From assembly GCA_964058805.1 (NCBI GenBank), contig CAXKVV010001834.1, positions 1 through 35,571 on the forward strand: a DNA stretch of 35,571 nucleotides, in the 5' to 3' direction. The translations under genes and the position numbers were made by a program. The stretch comes from Schoenoplectus triqueter (lineage: Eukaryota; Streptophyta; Magnoliopsida; Poales; Cyperaceae). Shown here piece by piece: positions 20,383 to 30,660 of this stretch (within the stretch, counting starts at the first letter, position 1; every line of letters begins with the position of its first letter). Below the pieces are notes generated by a model, which saw only the letters and a list, made by a program, of their open reading frames with translations, ran no database searches and was not told the DNA's origin.

Positions 20383-22365
20383 TCAATTAATATTTTGTTT
20401 TTAACCAAAATAATAATTTTAAATAGCGGATAGTGGCGCTATTGCGGACGCTATCGATTCATGTCATATGTGAATGTTTTCACCATTTTTTACAAATTAT
20501 ATAGTAAAATTATTGAAAAAGTAATGGCAAAATTATAACAATAAGTTATATTATGGTCAATATTGTTTGACAATGGTGATAAATTGATAATTATTGATTT
20601 AATGATTATCAACACTGACTTCATGATTTTGATAGATCGAGTATACATTTTATTGCAATTTTAAAATATTCTCTATTGAAAGATTAAAAGTAAATTAATG
20701 TGTCCTATTTTAAATCATAGAGAACATATAATTTTAATAATTGATACTTAGGATTAGTTGGTCAATTATTAAAGTCGTAGAATAAAGTTGATTGTCTATG
20801 TATCTTTCCTCAAATGTAGAATTATACTACAATACAAATAGAATAACTTTTTTATCTAAATGAGGGGAATTATTTATTTATTTAGTTATTTAATATATTT
20901 TTTCTTTTGAGAATTATAAGTTTTTATAAAAATTGACTTTTATCAATCAATCCAATTAATATATAGAATATTAACGAGACATATAACTAAGGTATAAAGG
21001 ACAAAATATCGAGAAAAAAAACAATAACATCATCGCGTTTTTCATCCAACTATATTTAAACCTTTGAAAACTCAATTTACTTGTATACAACTTATATATG
21101 CATCAGGTTCCATCGCATCATGTATTACTAGATGTGGCCTTTGCCTCTACATAATACATAGGATGGGAATAACAGATATCCACCAGACAGTTTACAGGCA
21201 GTCACTAGAAATTGGAGGAGAAAAAAACTTTTATACAACGCAAAAGGAAGAGATGAATCCGATAGTTCCAGTTGGCCACCTCAAAATCCCTGCAAATGTT
21301 AAAAAAAAAAAAGAAGGGTTATAATCATGCCCTAGGTTGAATCCAGAAATCAGTAAAAGAAGAACGTTTATTAACTTTTAAACACACTGTAAATGAATTA
21401 AACAACAGAACTTGATAAGTTTAGCAAATATCCAATCAATACATCAAAATTTCAACTGCCAACCAATTACCATAAAAATGCTATTGCAAAACATAACATA
21501 GCAGATGACCTCTATAGACAACTAAAATTTTATCTCCATTCCATGTCAGTAACCCAGAATTCTGCATATTATAAAATCAACAAAAGGTATTTTTCCCTTC
21601 AAGAAATACATAAGCAAGCTAAAAGGAACCAAGAAACTATAGAGTAGCTAGCATAGTGCAGAAACATGCCAGCTTGTACATGCTGGTAATACAGGTACCA
21701 AGTCAAACAGATCAAAATGAAGGTACCAAGTCATCAGTGCCATACTGGGGTTGAAAATGTAAAATTAGCCAAATAACACACGAAATGAGGTATTCTTTAA
21801 AGCGTAGTACCATGCACAAACAGCACAATCATTCAGGTCATTAGCAAAGCAGTAATATGATAGTAAGAATCACAATTATCAGAACAAAGTGGATATGGCA
21901 CTGATCTCATCAGTATTATCGATAATCTGTTTAGGTTAGAAATAACATGTGAATTCTAGGTGGATGTCAGGTGTAAAAATAGCATAACCTTTGGCATTAA
22001 TTTTATCCTGCTGGATTTATTAGACAGGTGAAAGACACAAAGTGGTACCAGATAATGTTCAAATTTATGCTATGACTGGTCTTTTGTTTGTTATTTTGTG
22101 GTGGTACAACATGAATTATCATCATCGTATTTGTCAGACTAACTGTGGGGTCATGTGGTTTTTAGAGGACTATTAGAGACAGTAGAGACCCAGGGTTTGT
22201 CAGTTTTTGATGGCTTTGCAATTTCAAACATTACCAAATTTTGGTTTATAATGGAAATGGTGGCAGCATGCTACTTATTTAGAAAAAAATGAAGAAACAG
22301 AATTTTTCCACACCTTCATCAAACTCTCCGAAACCGTAAAATATCTCTTTGGAGTTCTTTTCCAT
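20383..22365. other. Intergenic DNA and probable 3' UTR of the glycosyltransferase gene
   Basis: No coding exon was recognised. From about 21060 base composition becomes less AT-rich. On the minus strand TTTGCAG at about 21290 could be an acceptor for a 3' UTR exon, and an AATAAA at 22016-22021 lies about 345 bp after the stop codon. Either could define the transcript end; this cannot be settled from sequence alone. The open frame at 21064-21324 (plus) has no family resemblance. Confidence 0.4.
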
Positions 22366-24046
22366 TCACTTATCATGAAAAATAACATCCTCAGCAATGT
22401 CCATCAATGGCTCGAGACAGTCCCTTGAAAACTTCCTTGCAAACAAATATGAATAGCTCGAATCATTTGTCTGCCTCAATTCTTGGATCAGCTGTGGCGT
22501 TATCTCAGCAGGCGTGTAAGTGTGTGGATGCCCACCAATACTGTAAGTCCAGTTAACCCGAGTCAGAGTGTACCCACTGCAGCTTTGTGGGTCCTTCATG
22601 CTGAGTAAGGTAGGGAAATAGTGTTCTTCAGGATAGCAAGAGTCTTGCATGATAGGAAGGCAAGGGATGCGAAATTTTCGCCAAAGGTGTCGATCATAAA
22701 CTACAAGACGAGCATGGCGTCTTGAGAGGACAAAGAACTGGGATCCAACTCTGAATTGGTCAAATGGAACTTCAGGTAGCATCACATCTTCACCTCTTGC
22801 CACATAGCTGTTTAGAGAATAATATAAATTTGTTAACGTAGTACAATTGCTGTTTTGATAAGCTTTCTTTAGGTTCTGTCTTTGTGGGCTTGTTTAGGAT
22901 AACATGGAATCCATTATTGTTGGTAATATGGCATTACAAAGGCTAATAATTTATCCATTTCAATTTTACTAAAAAAAAAGGATATGCACAAAACTCACAA
23001 CCAGTACTAAACCTTACTAAGAGCCCGCAGTTTATGCTAAAGAATTCATGTCCTATAAGTTTTGCAGCCATTAATTTTTTTAATTTTATTAATTGAACAT
23101 TTTATCCTGGTATGATAGTACAATACCAGGCCTTCTTCATAAGACATCACCGATTTGCTCAAAAGTAAGGGAGTACATTCTATACAACTATAGGTCTCTG
23201 TAATTTCATTTTCACATGGTGTTACACCCCAAGAGGCCAAGATGACTTATGCCATTTGTTCTATCCAGCAAGCAAGCCACAATTTAATCCCTGCCTTCCC
23301 TCATAATTTGGAAATTACCAAGTCTGCGCACAGTATCAAGTTCTGCACTTTCTGACATTACAGAAGCGTAAATCCAAAATAACTATCATTTACACACTTG
23401 AGAGCTAAGTGTCAGAGGAAAAATAACTATCTATTGCTAGTTAGTAAAATTGATGATACCGGTCCCAGAGTTGAGGCTCGCCTGAAAGAATCTCAATAAA
23501 GCTCCTCTTCCACTGGTCTGATACCAGGCTCTGGTACACAAAGTTAAATGAGTGAATCGGTATGCACGACTGGGACAGTAGTGCAAAAAATTCGTTTGCC
23601 GCGTCATCAATAAGAGCAGCTACCAAAAGCCGCCTCGTCGCAGCAATCAGGCTAGGCGAGGCGCGCTGAGTTGGCGTTGCAGGTATGAACCGGTTCGCAA
23701 ATAAACCAGTTACTGGTTTCTCCAACTTCGCAGCTGGGTCCAGGTGGATGTAGATGTTAAAGAGATTAGTGTTGTTTTGGAAGAATCTCTCCCACAGAGG
23801 GGTGAAGTAGAGGTCGGTGTTGGTCAGAAAGAGGAAAGCGATCTTGGGCTGACGTGGCAGTCGTAGAGATGATGTGGAGGGTGGTGATAGAAAGGCGCGG
23901 CGAAATATATCGTCGGCGGCGTCTTGACCGGGGTTTTTACGGGGGAGGGCTTGCGGGATAAGGTTGGGGAAGAAAAGTAAAAGAGCGGGAAGGGAAAGGA
24001 GCAAGAGAGAAGAAAAGAGAAGAGGAGAGAAGTGGTGAGGGAGCAT
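22366..24046 (-). CDS. Core-2/I-branching (GT14-like) glycosyltransferase, 2 exons
   Basis: Exon 1 (24046-23460) and exon 2 (22807-22366) join across an intron starting GTATCA and ending AACAG, splitting the codon for R196, to give 342 residues. Residues 5-30 are a hydrophobic signal anchor (type II, Golgi-like), followed by a short stem. The Branch-type domain starts at KIAFLFLTN (68) and includes FTPLWERFF, NIYIHLDP, ANEFFALLSQSCIPIHSF, WKRSFIEIL, ARGEDVMLPEVPF, FRVGSQFFVLSRRHARLVV, CYPEEHYFPTLLS, TLTRVNWT, GHPHTY and a C-terminal SYLFARKFSRDCLEPLMDIA. All are typical of the plant family that includes rice BC10. Likely activity is transfer of a sugar from a nucleotide sugar to a glycan in the Golgi; acceptor unknown. 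The N-terminal part is a little short for the family. No internal stop or frameshift is seen. Confidence 0.93.
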
Positions 24047-24350
24047 CGTATGACTTGGGAGGTTTTAGGGGAGGTTGCGCGAAAGTGCTGTGTGAATGAG
24101 AGAGAAGTTTTGGTCGGAGCTTTGGAGAAAAGTGGACGAAGAGGGAGGAGAGTAGGAGACTGTCTGTGACTCTGTGTGGAGTGAGAGAGGAGAAAGTCAG
24201 AAAAGCTAAAAAATGTTGGCTGGACGAAGATCACAGCCGTGCATTGCAGGATAATATGGTAATCATGATATAGGATCTTTCTTCATAAAATATGGTATAT
24301 AGGTTCCTGAAATTAACAATATCACATTAATATAGAAAATTAGAAATGTT
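24047..24350 (-). promoter_or_regulatory. 5' leader and promoter of glycosyltransferase gene
   Basis: The first 190 bp upstream are CT-rich on the minus strand, as in many plant leaders. CCTATATACC on the minus strand near 24300 is a weak TATA candidate. An upstream ATG at 24234 opens a different frame running past the true start to 23824. If the transcript begins upstream of it, it would act as an overlapping upstream reading frame. Confidence 0.35.
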
Positions 24351-24352
24351 CA

Positions 24353-24375
24353 TTTATATATATATATATATATAT
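24353..24375. repeat. (TA)n microsatellite
   Basis: An uninterrupted TA dinucleotide run about 310 bp upstream of the glycosyltransferase start codon. Confidence 0.9.
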
Positions 24376-24642
24376 CATTATACTAATCGAGTTTTCTAAT
24401 TCTCAACGCCGAAATCTGTTCTTTTATTTTTTGTTATTTAATTGTTATCACTTTGTTGATCAACAATCAACAATAATAGAAGTTAGATGAACAAAATAAA
24501 CAGCGTATGGGAGATACTAACATAAGAAATGAAAGAAAATACTAACATTATATTACTCGAAATAAATATTAAATATTGTAATATGCAATAAATATTAAAA
24601 AATATAACTCTATAACCAATCATCAATTATTTACTAATCTTG

Positions 24643-24660
24643 CATATATATATATATATA
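24643..24660. repeat. (TA)n microsatellite
   Basis: Short TA dinucleotide run. Confidence 0.85.
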
Positions 24661-25359
24661 CAACAGTACAACATACACTCCACTATTTATTTGTAAGATC
24701 ACTAGAGGTACCATATTGTACGTTATCTACATGACAAGCTCCGGGTGTATGCAAATCTTTTTTTTTCTTGATGAACCAAATCTTTTTTGTTTAATGCAAT
24801 ACCGCTGCGTGTTCACACCTTTCGTCAATTGCCTTTTCGTAATTTCTAATATTCAACATCGATTTTTAGCGGTTATATCCACAGGAAACTCATGAACTGA
24901 CGCTCTCACTCATAGATAATAACCGTTGGATATGAAGTAGTGCACCAAATAGGCAGTGGATATCTTTTTGCGTGGACGGGAGTAAATTTCGGCGGTGCGT
25001 TTCGCACTGTTATAGTCTTTGGAACGTTATGTCAGCTATGGCGAGAATTTATTGCAACTTCTGCTCCAGTATTTTACTCGGGAGCGCTGAGCGCATCTCG
25101 CAACTCGCAAGGTGCCTTCTGCACCAGCACCATACACGAGGACAAAACAGTGTCTTGACTGGAGAACATGTGATGGCGCGATAAGAACGAGAAGTGAAGT
25201 GGTAAGTGTCAATGTATGTACGCGACTCGTGTCACTGTTACGCATCAGGAGGGTTTCCGTTTATCTAACGTTTATTCCGAGGATCCACTGTGGCAGCAGT
25301 TAGAACTGTCACAAAAATACAAAAATGCGTACCTCGTGGATTGCTGTGTTCAGAATGAT
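24661..25359. other. Intergenic DNA with a GC-rich island, no recognised gene
   Basis: 24900-25310 is much more GC-rich than its surroundings and is open in several frames on both strands (for example 24940-25158 plus and 25036-25245 minus). None of the translations resembles a family I know and no splice structure stands out. It could be a distal regulatory segment, a decayed gene fragment or captured DNA. Confidence 0.35.
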
Positions 25360-25680
25360 TTAAGTTTATTAAACTCGTTAAATTGATTTATTAGATTAAT
25401 TAATTAAGTTTGTGTTTGATCTCGGTCGCTAAATTTATAAATTCGTTAAATTATTAATATTTATTTTTATTATTTTATTATATTTTTTATATATTATATA
25501 AATTATAATTCAATAAATATAAAATTATGTATAGAATAGATGTCATTGATCTTATTTTTTTAATTTTGATATAAAATATTTATATAAAATATTATTAATT
25601 ATTATACAAACTATTAAGGAACCAACTAGGCTCATTCATTAACTTAATAAATCAATTTAAAATCAATAAATAATATTTTT
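25360..25680. mobile_element. Diverged relative of the 4962-5498 hAT-type MITE
   Basis: In the same order as the intact copy it contains AAACTCGTTAAATTGA, TTATTAATATTTAT, AATTTTGATATAAA, ATATTATTAATTATTA and CTAGGCTCATTCATTAAC, where the intact copy keeps GCTCGTTAAGTTAATG. The GC-rich ends have decayed and no termini or target duplication can be placed. Confidence 0.55.
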
Positions 25681-26087
25681 CTTGGCAATCATAATTGCAA
25701 AATGATGCACAATTATAAATGGTAATATATTTTTTAGAAAAAAAATTAAAAAAATGTAATTTTATTTTATAAAAGATTTATCTAATTGAGTGTAGAGAAG
25801 AAATGTACTAATAATTATTTCTCGTACTTCAATAAGAGATTTCATTAGATATGTCTTTAAAGGGTCGGGTCGGGCTTCTCAAATGCCGGGATTAACGGGC
25901 TTATGAGAGGGTCGGGTAAGAACCGGTTTGATAAGAGTTTTTAGATGACTGGATTAAAAGGAGTTGATTTTTAAGAGATGAGACAGATCTATAAGAAGTT
26001 CGGCTTTTACCAAACCTTTCAGATTCTAAGGGAATAAAAACTAAGATCAGAAAGAAGGCTTGTTGGGAAGTTCAACTACTATAATAG
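25681..26087. other. Spacer with a GGGTCGGG fragment
   Basis: GGGTCGGGTCGGGCTTCTC at about 25861 and GGGTCGGGTAAG near 25909 resemble the ends of GC-repeat MITEs common in plants, but I see no matching terminus. The last bases (26083-26087, AATAG) are the expected target-site duplication of the Copia element. Its partner lies beyond the window, so this cannot be confirmed here. Confidence 0.4.
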
Positions 26088-26740
26088 TGTAGGGATTCGG
26101 AATGCCCAAATCCCATTAATGCTCAAGCTGCGGAAAGACCGTAGAACAAAAATTTTACTTCTACTTAAGTTAGGGATTAAAGTATGTCGGATAATAACCG
26201 AGAGTTACAGACATTTAATCCTTTACAAAAGACGGTAAAATATTATTTTACTTCTAACTTAAGCTTAGGGTTAAAGTGATGTGTCGGATGATTACCGAGA
26301 GATACACACCTCTTTAAACCTTTATTGATCTACTTCATGATTGATTTCTAAAATATTAATCTACTTAACAATTAAATAGATTAATATAAGATGTTATACC
26401 TCGCTTCCAAATTTTAATTGGAATGAAAATCGGCTTGTCTCGGAGCACCAAACGTCTGATGCCTCTGTAGGTTATCCACCAGGACTGACCAGAGAGCGGT
26501 TTATTTCTTTTGCCAGAAATACTGTAAACCGCGGTTTTTCGCAAAAACACTATTCACCCGAGAAAAAGACGAAATAGTACTATTCACGACTCGCAGTAAT
26601 TCTGTTTCACAAATGTGCAGAAATACCGCAACTTTCGTAAAAACACTATTCACCGATCCCGTGAATTCTGAAACAACCGTATACCGGGAGAGAGAAAGTA
26701 GAACTGATTTGGTGGAACTTTTTCTCTCACCCTACCCCTC

Positions 26741-26750
26741 TATTTATAGA
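26741..26750 (-). promoter_or_regulatory. TATA box in 3' LTR
   Basis: TCTATAAATA followed by GAGGGGTAGGG on the minus strand is a good plant TATA box. The equivalent in the 5' LTR is at 34551-34560. From this copy transcription would run out of the element into the DNA left of 26088. Confidence 0.75.
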
Positions 26751-26833
26751 AAAAATGGAATTGACAAATTACCAAAATGCCCTCGTGAATAGTAAGGAGG
26801 TTTCAAAGTGAAAAGACCAAAATACCCTTGAGG

Positions 26834-26879
26834 ATGATGTCATGGATGATGTCATATATGATGTCATGCATGATGTCAT
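26834..26879 (-). promoter_or_regulatory. Four ATGATGTCAT motifs at 12-bp spacing (3' LTR)
   Basis: The 10-mer occurs at 26834, 26846, 26858 and 26870, about 85-130 bp upstream of the TATA box. Its core TGATGTCA is close to the TGACGTCA palindrome bound by bZIP factors. An enhancer role is inferred from position and repetition. Confidence 0.6.
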
Positions 26880-28173
26880 CTAAGATCCAAATTTACAAGT
26901 TTGCCATTGGGCTTTTGGCCAAATTACCGAAATACCCTTGGGCTTTTGGATTTTGGGCTTTTCTGATTTTGGGTTTTTAATTATTAATTAAGGCTTTAAT
27001 TATTAATGGGCTTTTGGCCCATAATTCAAATCCATAATTAACATTTAAAATCCAAATCAAATATATATATAATTGTCATCTACAATTATATTTTTCTCGG
27101 TTGTTGTTTCGGCGAATTTATACGACGTGTCCAACACGTTATAAATTCAATCTGATTTTTGCTTCTTGTCATCTCTATGACAAATATAATTATATCATAT
27201 ATAATTAATTATAACCATCTTATTATTAATTATAAACAATTTATAATTAATCAATAAGATTCTCCAATTAACTCCTATACGGTGTGACCCGACAGGATCC
27301 GTGTTATGTTGGTAAATAGAGTTAAAACCCTTTTAACTTCTATAATCATAGGAGGCATCTGGCAGAATGCACTATGACCATCCAATTACACAGATGATGA
27401 TGTACTGTACAATATCATGATCCAGTAAACTATTTACTTGTGTTTAATTCTTTTGTCTCATAGCTATCAGATCAGTTTCAAGGTAGGTATGTGTCATCCT
27501 TGCAAACTTAATCTTTTCTTGATCCTGAGTAAAATATCAAATATAATTACTCTTGTAATTATACTGCTAGCAGATAATCTTACTCTATCAAGGGGCCCAG
27601 TGATGCTATAACTCATATAGAAATATGAGGGACAATAGTACTTTTGGTAAACCATCTCTTCCTCCGCATAAGTTATGTATACCGAAGAGCTACCTTTATA
27701 GCCACCTTTTACGGATAACGTTTGGTAGAAATCACACACATACATATCTTATGTAGGAAAAATGAATACCTCATACTTTAGAATTTAATACTGAACGAAA
27801 ACATTAATGACACGAACACAATTCCATTTAATGTTTCATTCGGGGTCTATCAAATACGATGTTCCTAGAACATCTATTTATGTGATTAAAATGACAACTC
27901 TTTGTCTATGGTCTGTAAAACTTGACCATCATTTATTCCACATACTAACCTGATAACGGTTAATTAGTGTTCCTGCTAATTACCTTGGTTAGTGACTTTT
28001 AAGAGTATATTCTATATTATGAAGTTTCACAATTCCAGTCATGAACTCGGAATGATTCATAAATTCAATAATACTCAAGGAAACAAAATATCGTTTAAAT
28101 ATCCAATTCATGAACAAAGCTTTATATAACAAATTTATCGTATTATTGACTTCAAGATTATTACAAACTAACA

Positions 28174-28184
28174 ATCTCCCACTT
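28174..28184 (-). other. Polypurine tract
   Basis: AAGTGGGAGAT(T) on the minus strand directly abuts the 3' LTR. It is the expected plus-strand primer site and very similar to that of many plant Copia elements. Confidence 0.85.
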
Positions 28185-28312
28185 AAGCTTGGAGTCAATC
28201 ATATTGAGCCATGCCTTATACAAATCTCTTTATTCTATAAATCTCTCAGATTTAAAGGAAAATCTCACAGCCAATCTCCTATGTGTCTCAAACTCATAGA
28301 AGATATGTGCAA

Positions 28313-28719
28313 CTAGTGCTTGGCCTGAGGTAGAGATCTTACAAGTGGATCAGCTGTGTTGCCGACGGTGTCAATTTTACAAATCTTTACGTCGCCTCTT
28401 TTTATGATTTTTCATATGAGGTGATAACGTCTGTGTAATCACTTACCACGAGCTCCGAGTCAGCACCGTAGATGAGAAACATATCCTTAGTTCTTCTTAA
28501 GTACTTAAAGATATTCTTTGCAGCATTCCAGTGCTCATAGCATGGATTAGCCTGATATCTACTCGTCACACTCCAAGCGTACGAGACATCAGGGCGAGTG
28601 CACAACATGGCGTACATGATAGAGCCAATAGCCGAAGCATATGGTACTCTACTCATTATGTTTTGCTCATCAGTTGTCAAAGGACACTGAGTCTTGCTAA
28701 GCTGTGCACCATGATTCAT
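28313..28719 (-). pseudogene. Copia RNase H region with internal deletion
   Basis: From 28719 the frame reads MNHGAQLSKTQCPL, then YASAIGSIMYAMLCTRPDVS, SRYQANP and YGADSELVVSDYTDV, the usual RT/RNase H junction and first catalytic segment. It stops at 28402. Immediately after, another frame gives KRGDVKICKIDTVGNTADPL, then VRSLPQAKH and a stop at 28313, the normal C-terminus of these polyproteins. The middle of RNase H, with the remaining catalytic acidic residues (about 100 residues judged from related elements), is missing. The enzyme cannot work. Confidence 0.85.
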
Positions 28720-29583
28720 TGGCAGAAATCTTTTCTTAGAATTCTACGTGCTGAACCGATTCAGCACTTTATCAATGTATGTACTTTGACTTAATCCAAT
28801 AAGTCTCTTAGATCTATCTCTATAGATCTTTATGCCTAGTATATAGACAGTCTCGCCCAAATCTTTCATTGAGAACACTTTCTTTAATGAAGATTTGGCT
28901 GATTGCAATAGGGGAATATTATTTCCCATTAAGAGTATATTGTCCACATAGAGGGTTAAAATAGCGATGACACTCCCACTAGTTTTTCTGTATACACAAT
29001 GTTCTTCTTTGCATCTGACGAAGTCAAACTGTTTGACTTCTTCGTCAAATCAAAGATTCCAACTCCGTGATGCTTGCTTCAATCCATAAATGGATTTGAG
29101 AAGCTTGCATATCTTTCCAGCATTTCTTGGATCCTCAAAACCCGTGGGCTGTATCATATACACGTCCTCTTCCAAATTTTCATTTAGGAAGGCGGTTTTC
29201 ACATCCATCTGCCATATTTCATAATCATGAAATGCGGCTATTGCTAGGAGCATCCGAATTGACTTAAACATAGCTACGGGCGAAAAAGTTTCATCATAAT
29301 CTACGCCGAGAATTTGTTTGAAACCTTTCGCTACTAGCCGTGCTTTGTAAATAGTCATATTACCATCCATGTCTATTTTTCTTTTAAAAATCCACTTGTT
29401 AGCTATGGGTTTTACCCCAACAGGTGGTGCAACCAGGTTCCAAACCGTGTTGTCATACATGGATTGTATTTCGGATCTCATGGCCTCCAGCCATTTATCA
29501 GAGTCGGGTCTATCCACTGCTTCCGCATAGGTCAGAGGATCTTCAGCATCAAATGCTGAGACTTCATGCAGTCCCATGTACCT
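28720..29583 (-). pseudogene. Copia reverse transcriptase, two nonsense codons, YVDN
   Basis: The first part (29577-29050) contains WIFKRKIDMDG, YKARLVAKGF, DETFSPVAMFKSIRMLLAI, QMDVKTAFLN (a catalytic Asp) and IYGLKQASRSWNL, then TGA at 29050-29052 where relatives have Arg (CGA). The same frame continues with FDEEVKQFDFVRC, LYVDNILLMGN, FSMKDLGE and YIDKVLNRFST, then TAG at 28744-28746. The active-site motif YVDD is YVDN (GAC AAT), losing a metal-binding Asp. Apart from the stops the frame is unbroken. It joins the RNase H segment in frame through NSKKRFLP. Confidence 0.9.
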
Positions 29584-29978
29584 TTAAGGTGCACGAACTG
29601 TCCTATGTGACCTTCGTAGCACTTGTTCTTCAGGCTGTCGAACTTCATCCACATCAGTATGCGCATTTAGTTCTATTTCAACTTGCGTTGAAGTAGATGA
29701 GCTCGGGACTAGAACTTCTTCCACAACTATTTGTAGATTTGGTTCTTCCAAATGCTCATTAGCCGAAGAATCAAGTGGTGGGTTTATCTGATCAGTATCA
29801 GATATTGTATTGTGTGATGTATCTTGAATTTCTTCAAGTATTACATTACTCCCACTACTTCCTTTTGCGAGAAACTCTTTCTCCAAAAATATACCATGAC
29901 GAGCAACAATTATCTTGTTCTCGGACTGATAATAGAAGTAATATCCTTTCATTTCCTTAGGATACCCTACGAAAAAAA
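29584..29978 (-). pseudogene. Copia integrase C-terminal/linker region, out of frame with core
   Basis: After the frameshift in the A7 run at 29972-29978 (T7 on the coding strand) the frame reads VGYPKEMKGYYFYYQSENK, VARHGIFLEKEFL and a Glu-rich linker with SSSTSTQVE, then RRSHRTVRAP and TAA at 29584-29586. This is the integrase C-terminal 'GYP...KGY.FY' module and the linker that precedes RT. The next residues RYMGLHEV continue in the same frame, so TAA is a single nonsense change. Confidence 0.85.
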
Positions 29979-30040
29979 CATTTATCAGCTTTGGGTCCAA
30001 GTTTGTCAGAAGTCGAACGTTTGACAAATACCTTGCAACC

Positions 30041-30598
30041 CTAAATTTTAAGATAAGACATATTTGGTATCTTACCAAACCATAACTCATATGGAGTCTT
30101 TTCTACTGACTTGGATGGAACCCTATTTATTGTTAGTGCAGCAGTTTCTAGTGCGTGCCCCCAAAACATTTTTGGGAGTGTGGTATTACTCATCATGGAA
30201 CGAACCATGTCTAACAGAGTTCGATTCCTCCTCTCAGAAACACCGTTCCATTGCGGCGTTCCCGGAGGTGTGAGTTGTGAGACTATCCCACATTCTTTTA
30301 AGTACATTGTAAACTCATAACTTAAGTATTCGCCTCCACGGTCTGACCGTAAGGTCTTAATACTTTTATTCAGTTGATTTTCTACTTCAGTCTTGAATTC
30401 CTTGAACTTTTCAAAGGATTCAGACTTATGTCTCATCAAGTAGACATAACCATATCTACTGTAATCATCAGTAAACGTGATAAAGTAGCGATCACCATTT
30501 CTTGTACAAGTACTCATTGGTCCGCATACATCTGTGTGTATAAGGGCTAATAAGTCACTTGTCCTTTCGCCCTTCTTGGAGAAAGACAATTTGGTCAT
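30041..30598 (-). pseudogene. Copia integrase catalytic core
   Basis: This frame of 185 codons contains the integrase core. The catalytic triad is intact: D23 in IHTDVCGPM, D86 in LRSDRGGEY and E122 in WNGVSERRN, with 35 residues between D86 and E122. It ends at TAG (30041-30043), where relatives have Trp in KIWGC. The frame then goes on as GCKVFVKR before the frameshift at 29972-29978. It begins at MTKLSF only because of upstream frameshifts. Confidence 0.9.
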
Positions 30599-30660
30599 TT
30601 TTCACGTAAACAAGATTCACAATATTAAAATTATCAAGAAGTCCAACTTCATGTAACTTT
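30595..30660 (-). pseudogene. Integrase zinc-finger segment scrambled by frameshifts
   Basis: The HHCC finger begins in the gag/protease frame (WHYRLGH, H384 and H389 of that frame). Its second half is then spread over other frames: KLHEVGLLDNF in one, CESCLREK in another. At least two or three small deletions separate WHYRLGH from MTKLSF. Each piece is recognisable, but no single frame holds the finger. Confidence 0.7.

Larger units (their letters stand above)
26088..28173 (-). repeat. 3' LTR of the Copia element, complete (2086 bp)
   Basis: On the plus strand it starts TGTAGGGATTCGG and ends CAAACTAACA, so in element orientation it runs TGTTAG to CTACA with the usual TG...CA ends. It matches 33898-35571 at an offset of 7810. 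The three differences I see are at 26335, 26594 and 26830, all transitions. Reading frames inside it (26365-26550, 27494-27745) recur unchanged in the other LTR and are not genes. Confidence 0.95.

Noticed and set aside
21064..21324. 86-codon plus-strand frame
   Set aside because: No family resemblance. On the opposite strand the same DNA looks like possible 3' UTR of the glycosyltransferase gene.
26365..27745. Open frames inside the LTR (61 and 83 codons), repeated at 34175 and 35304
   Set aside because: Their conservation reflects the recent duplication of LTRs at insertion and not selection on protein.
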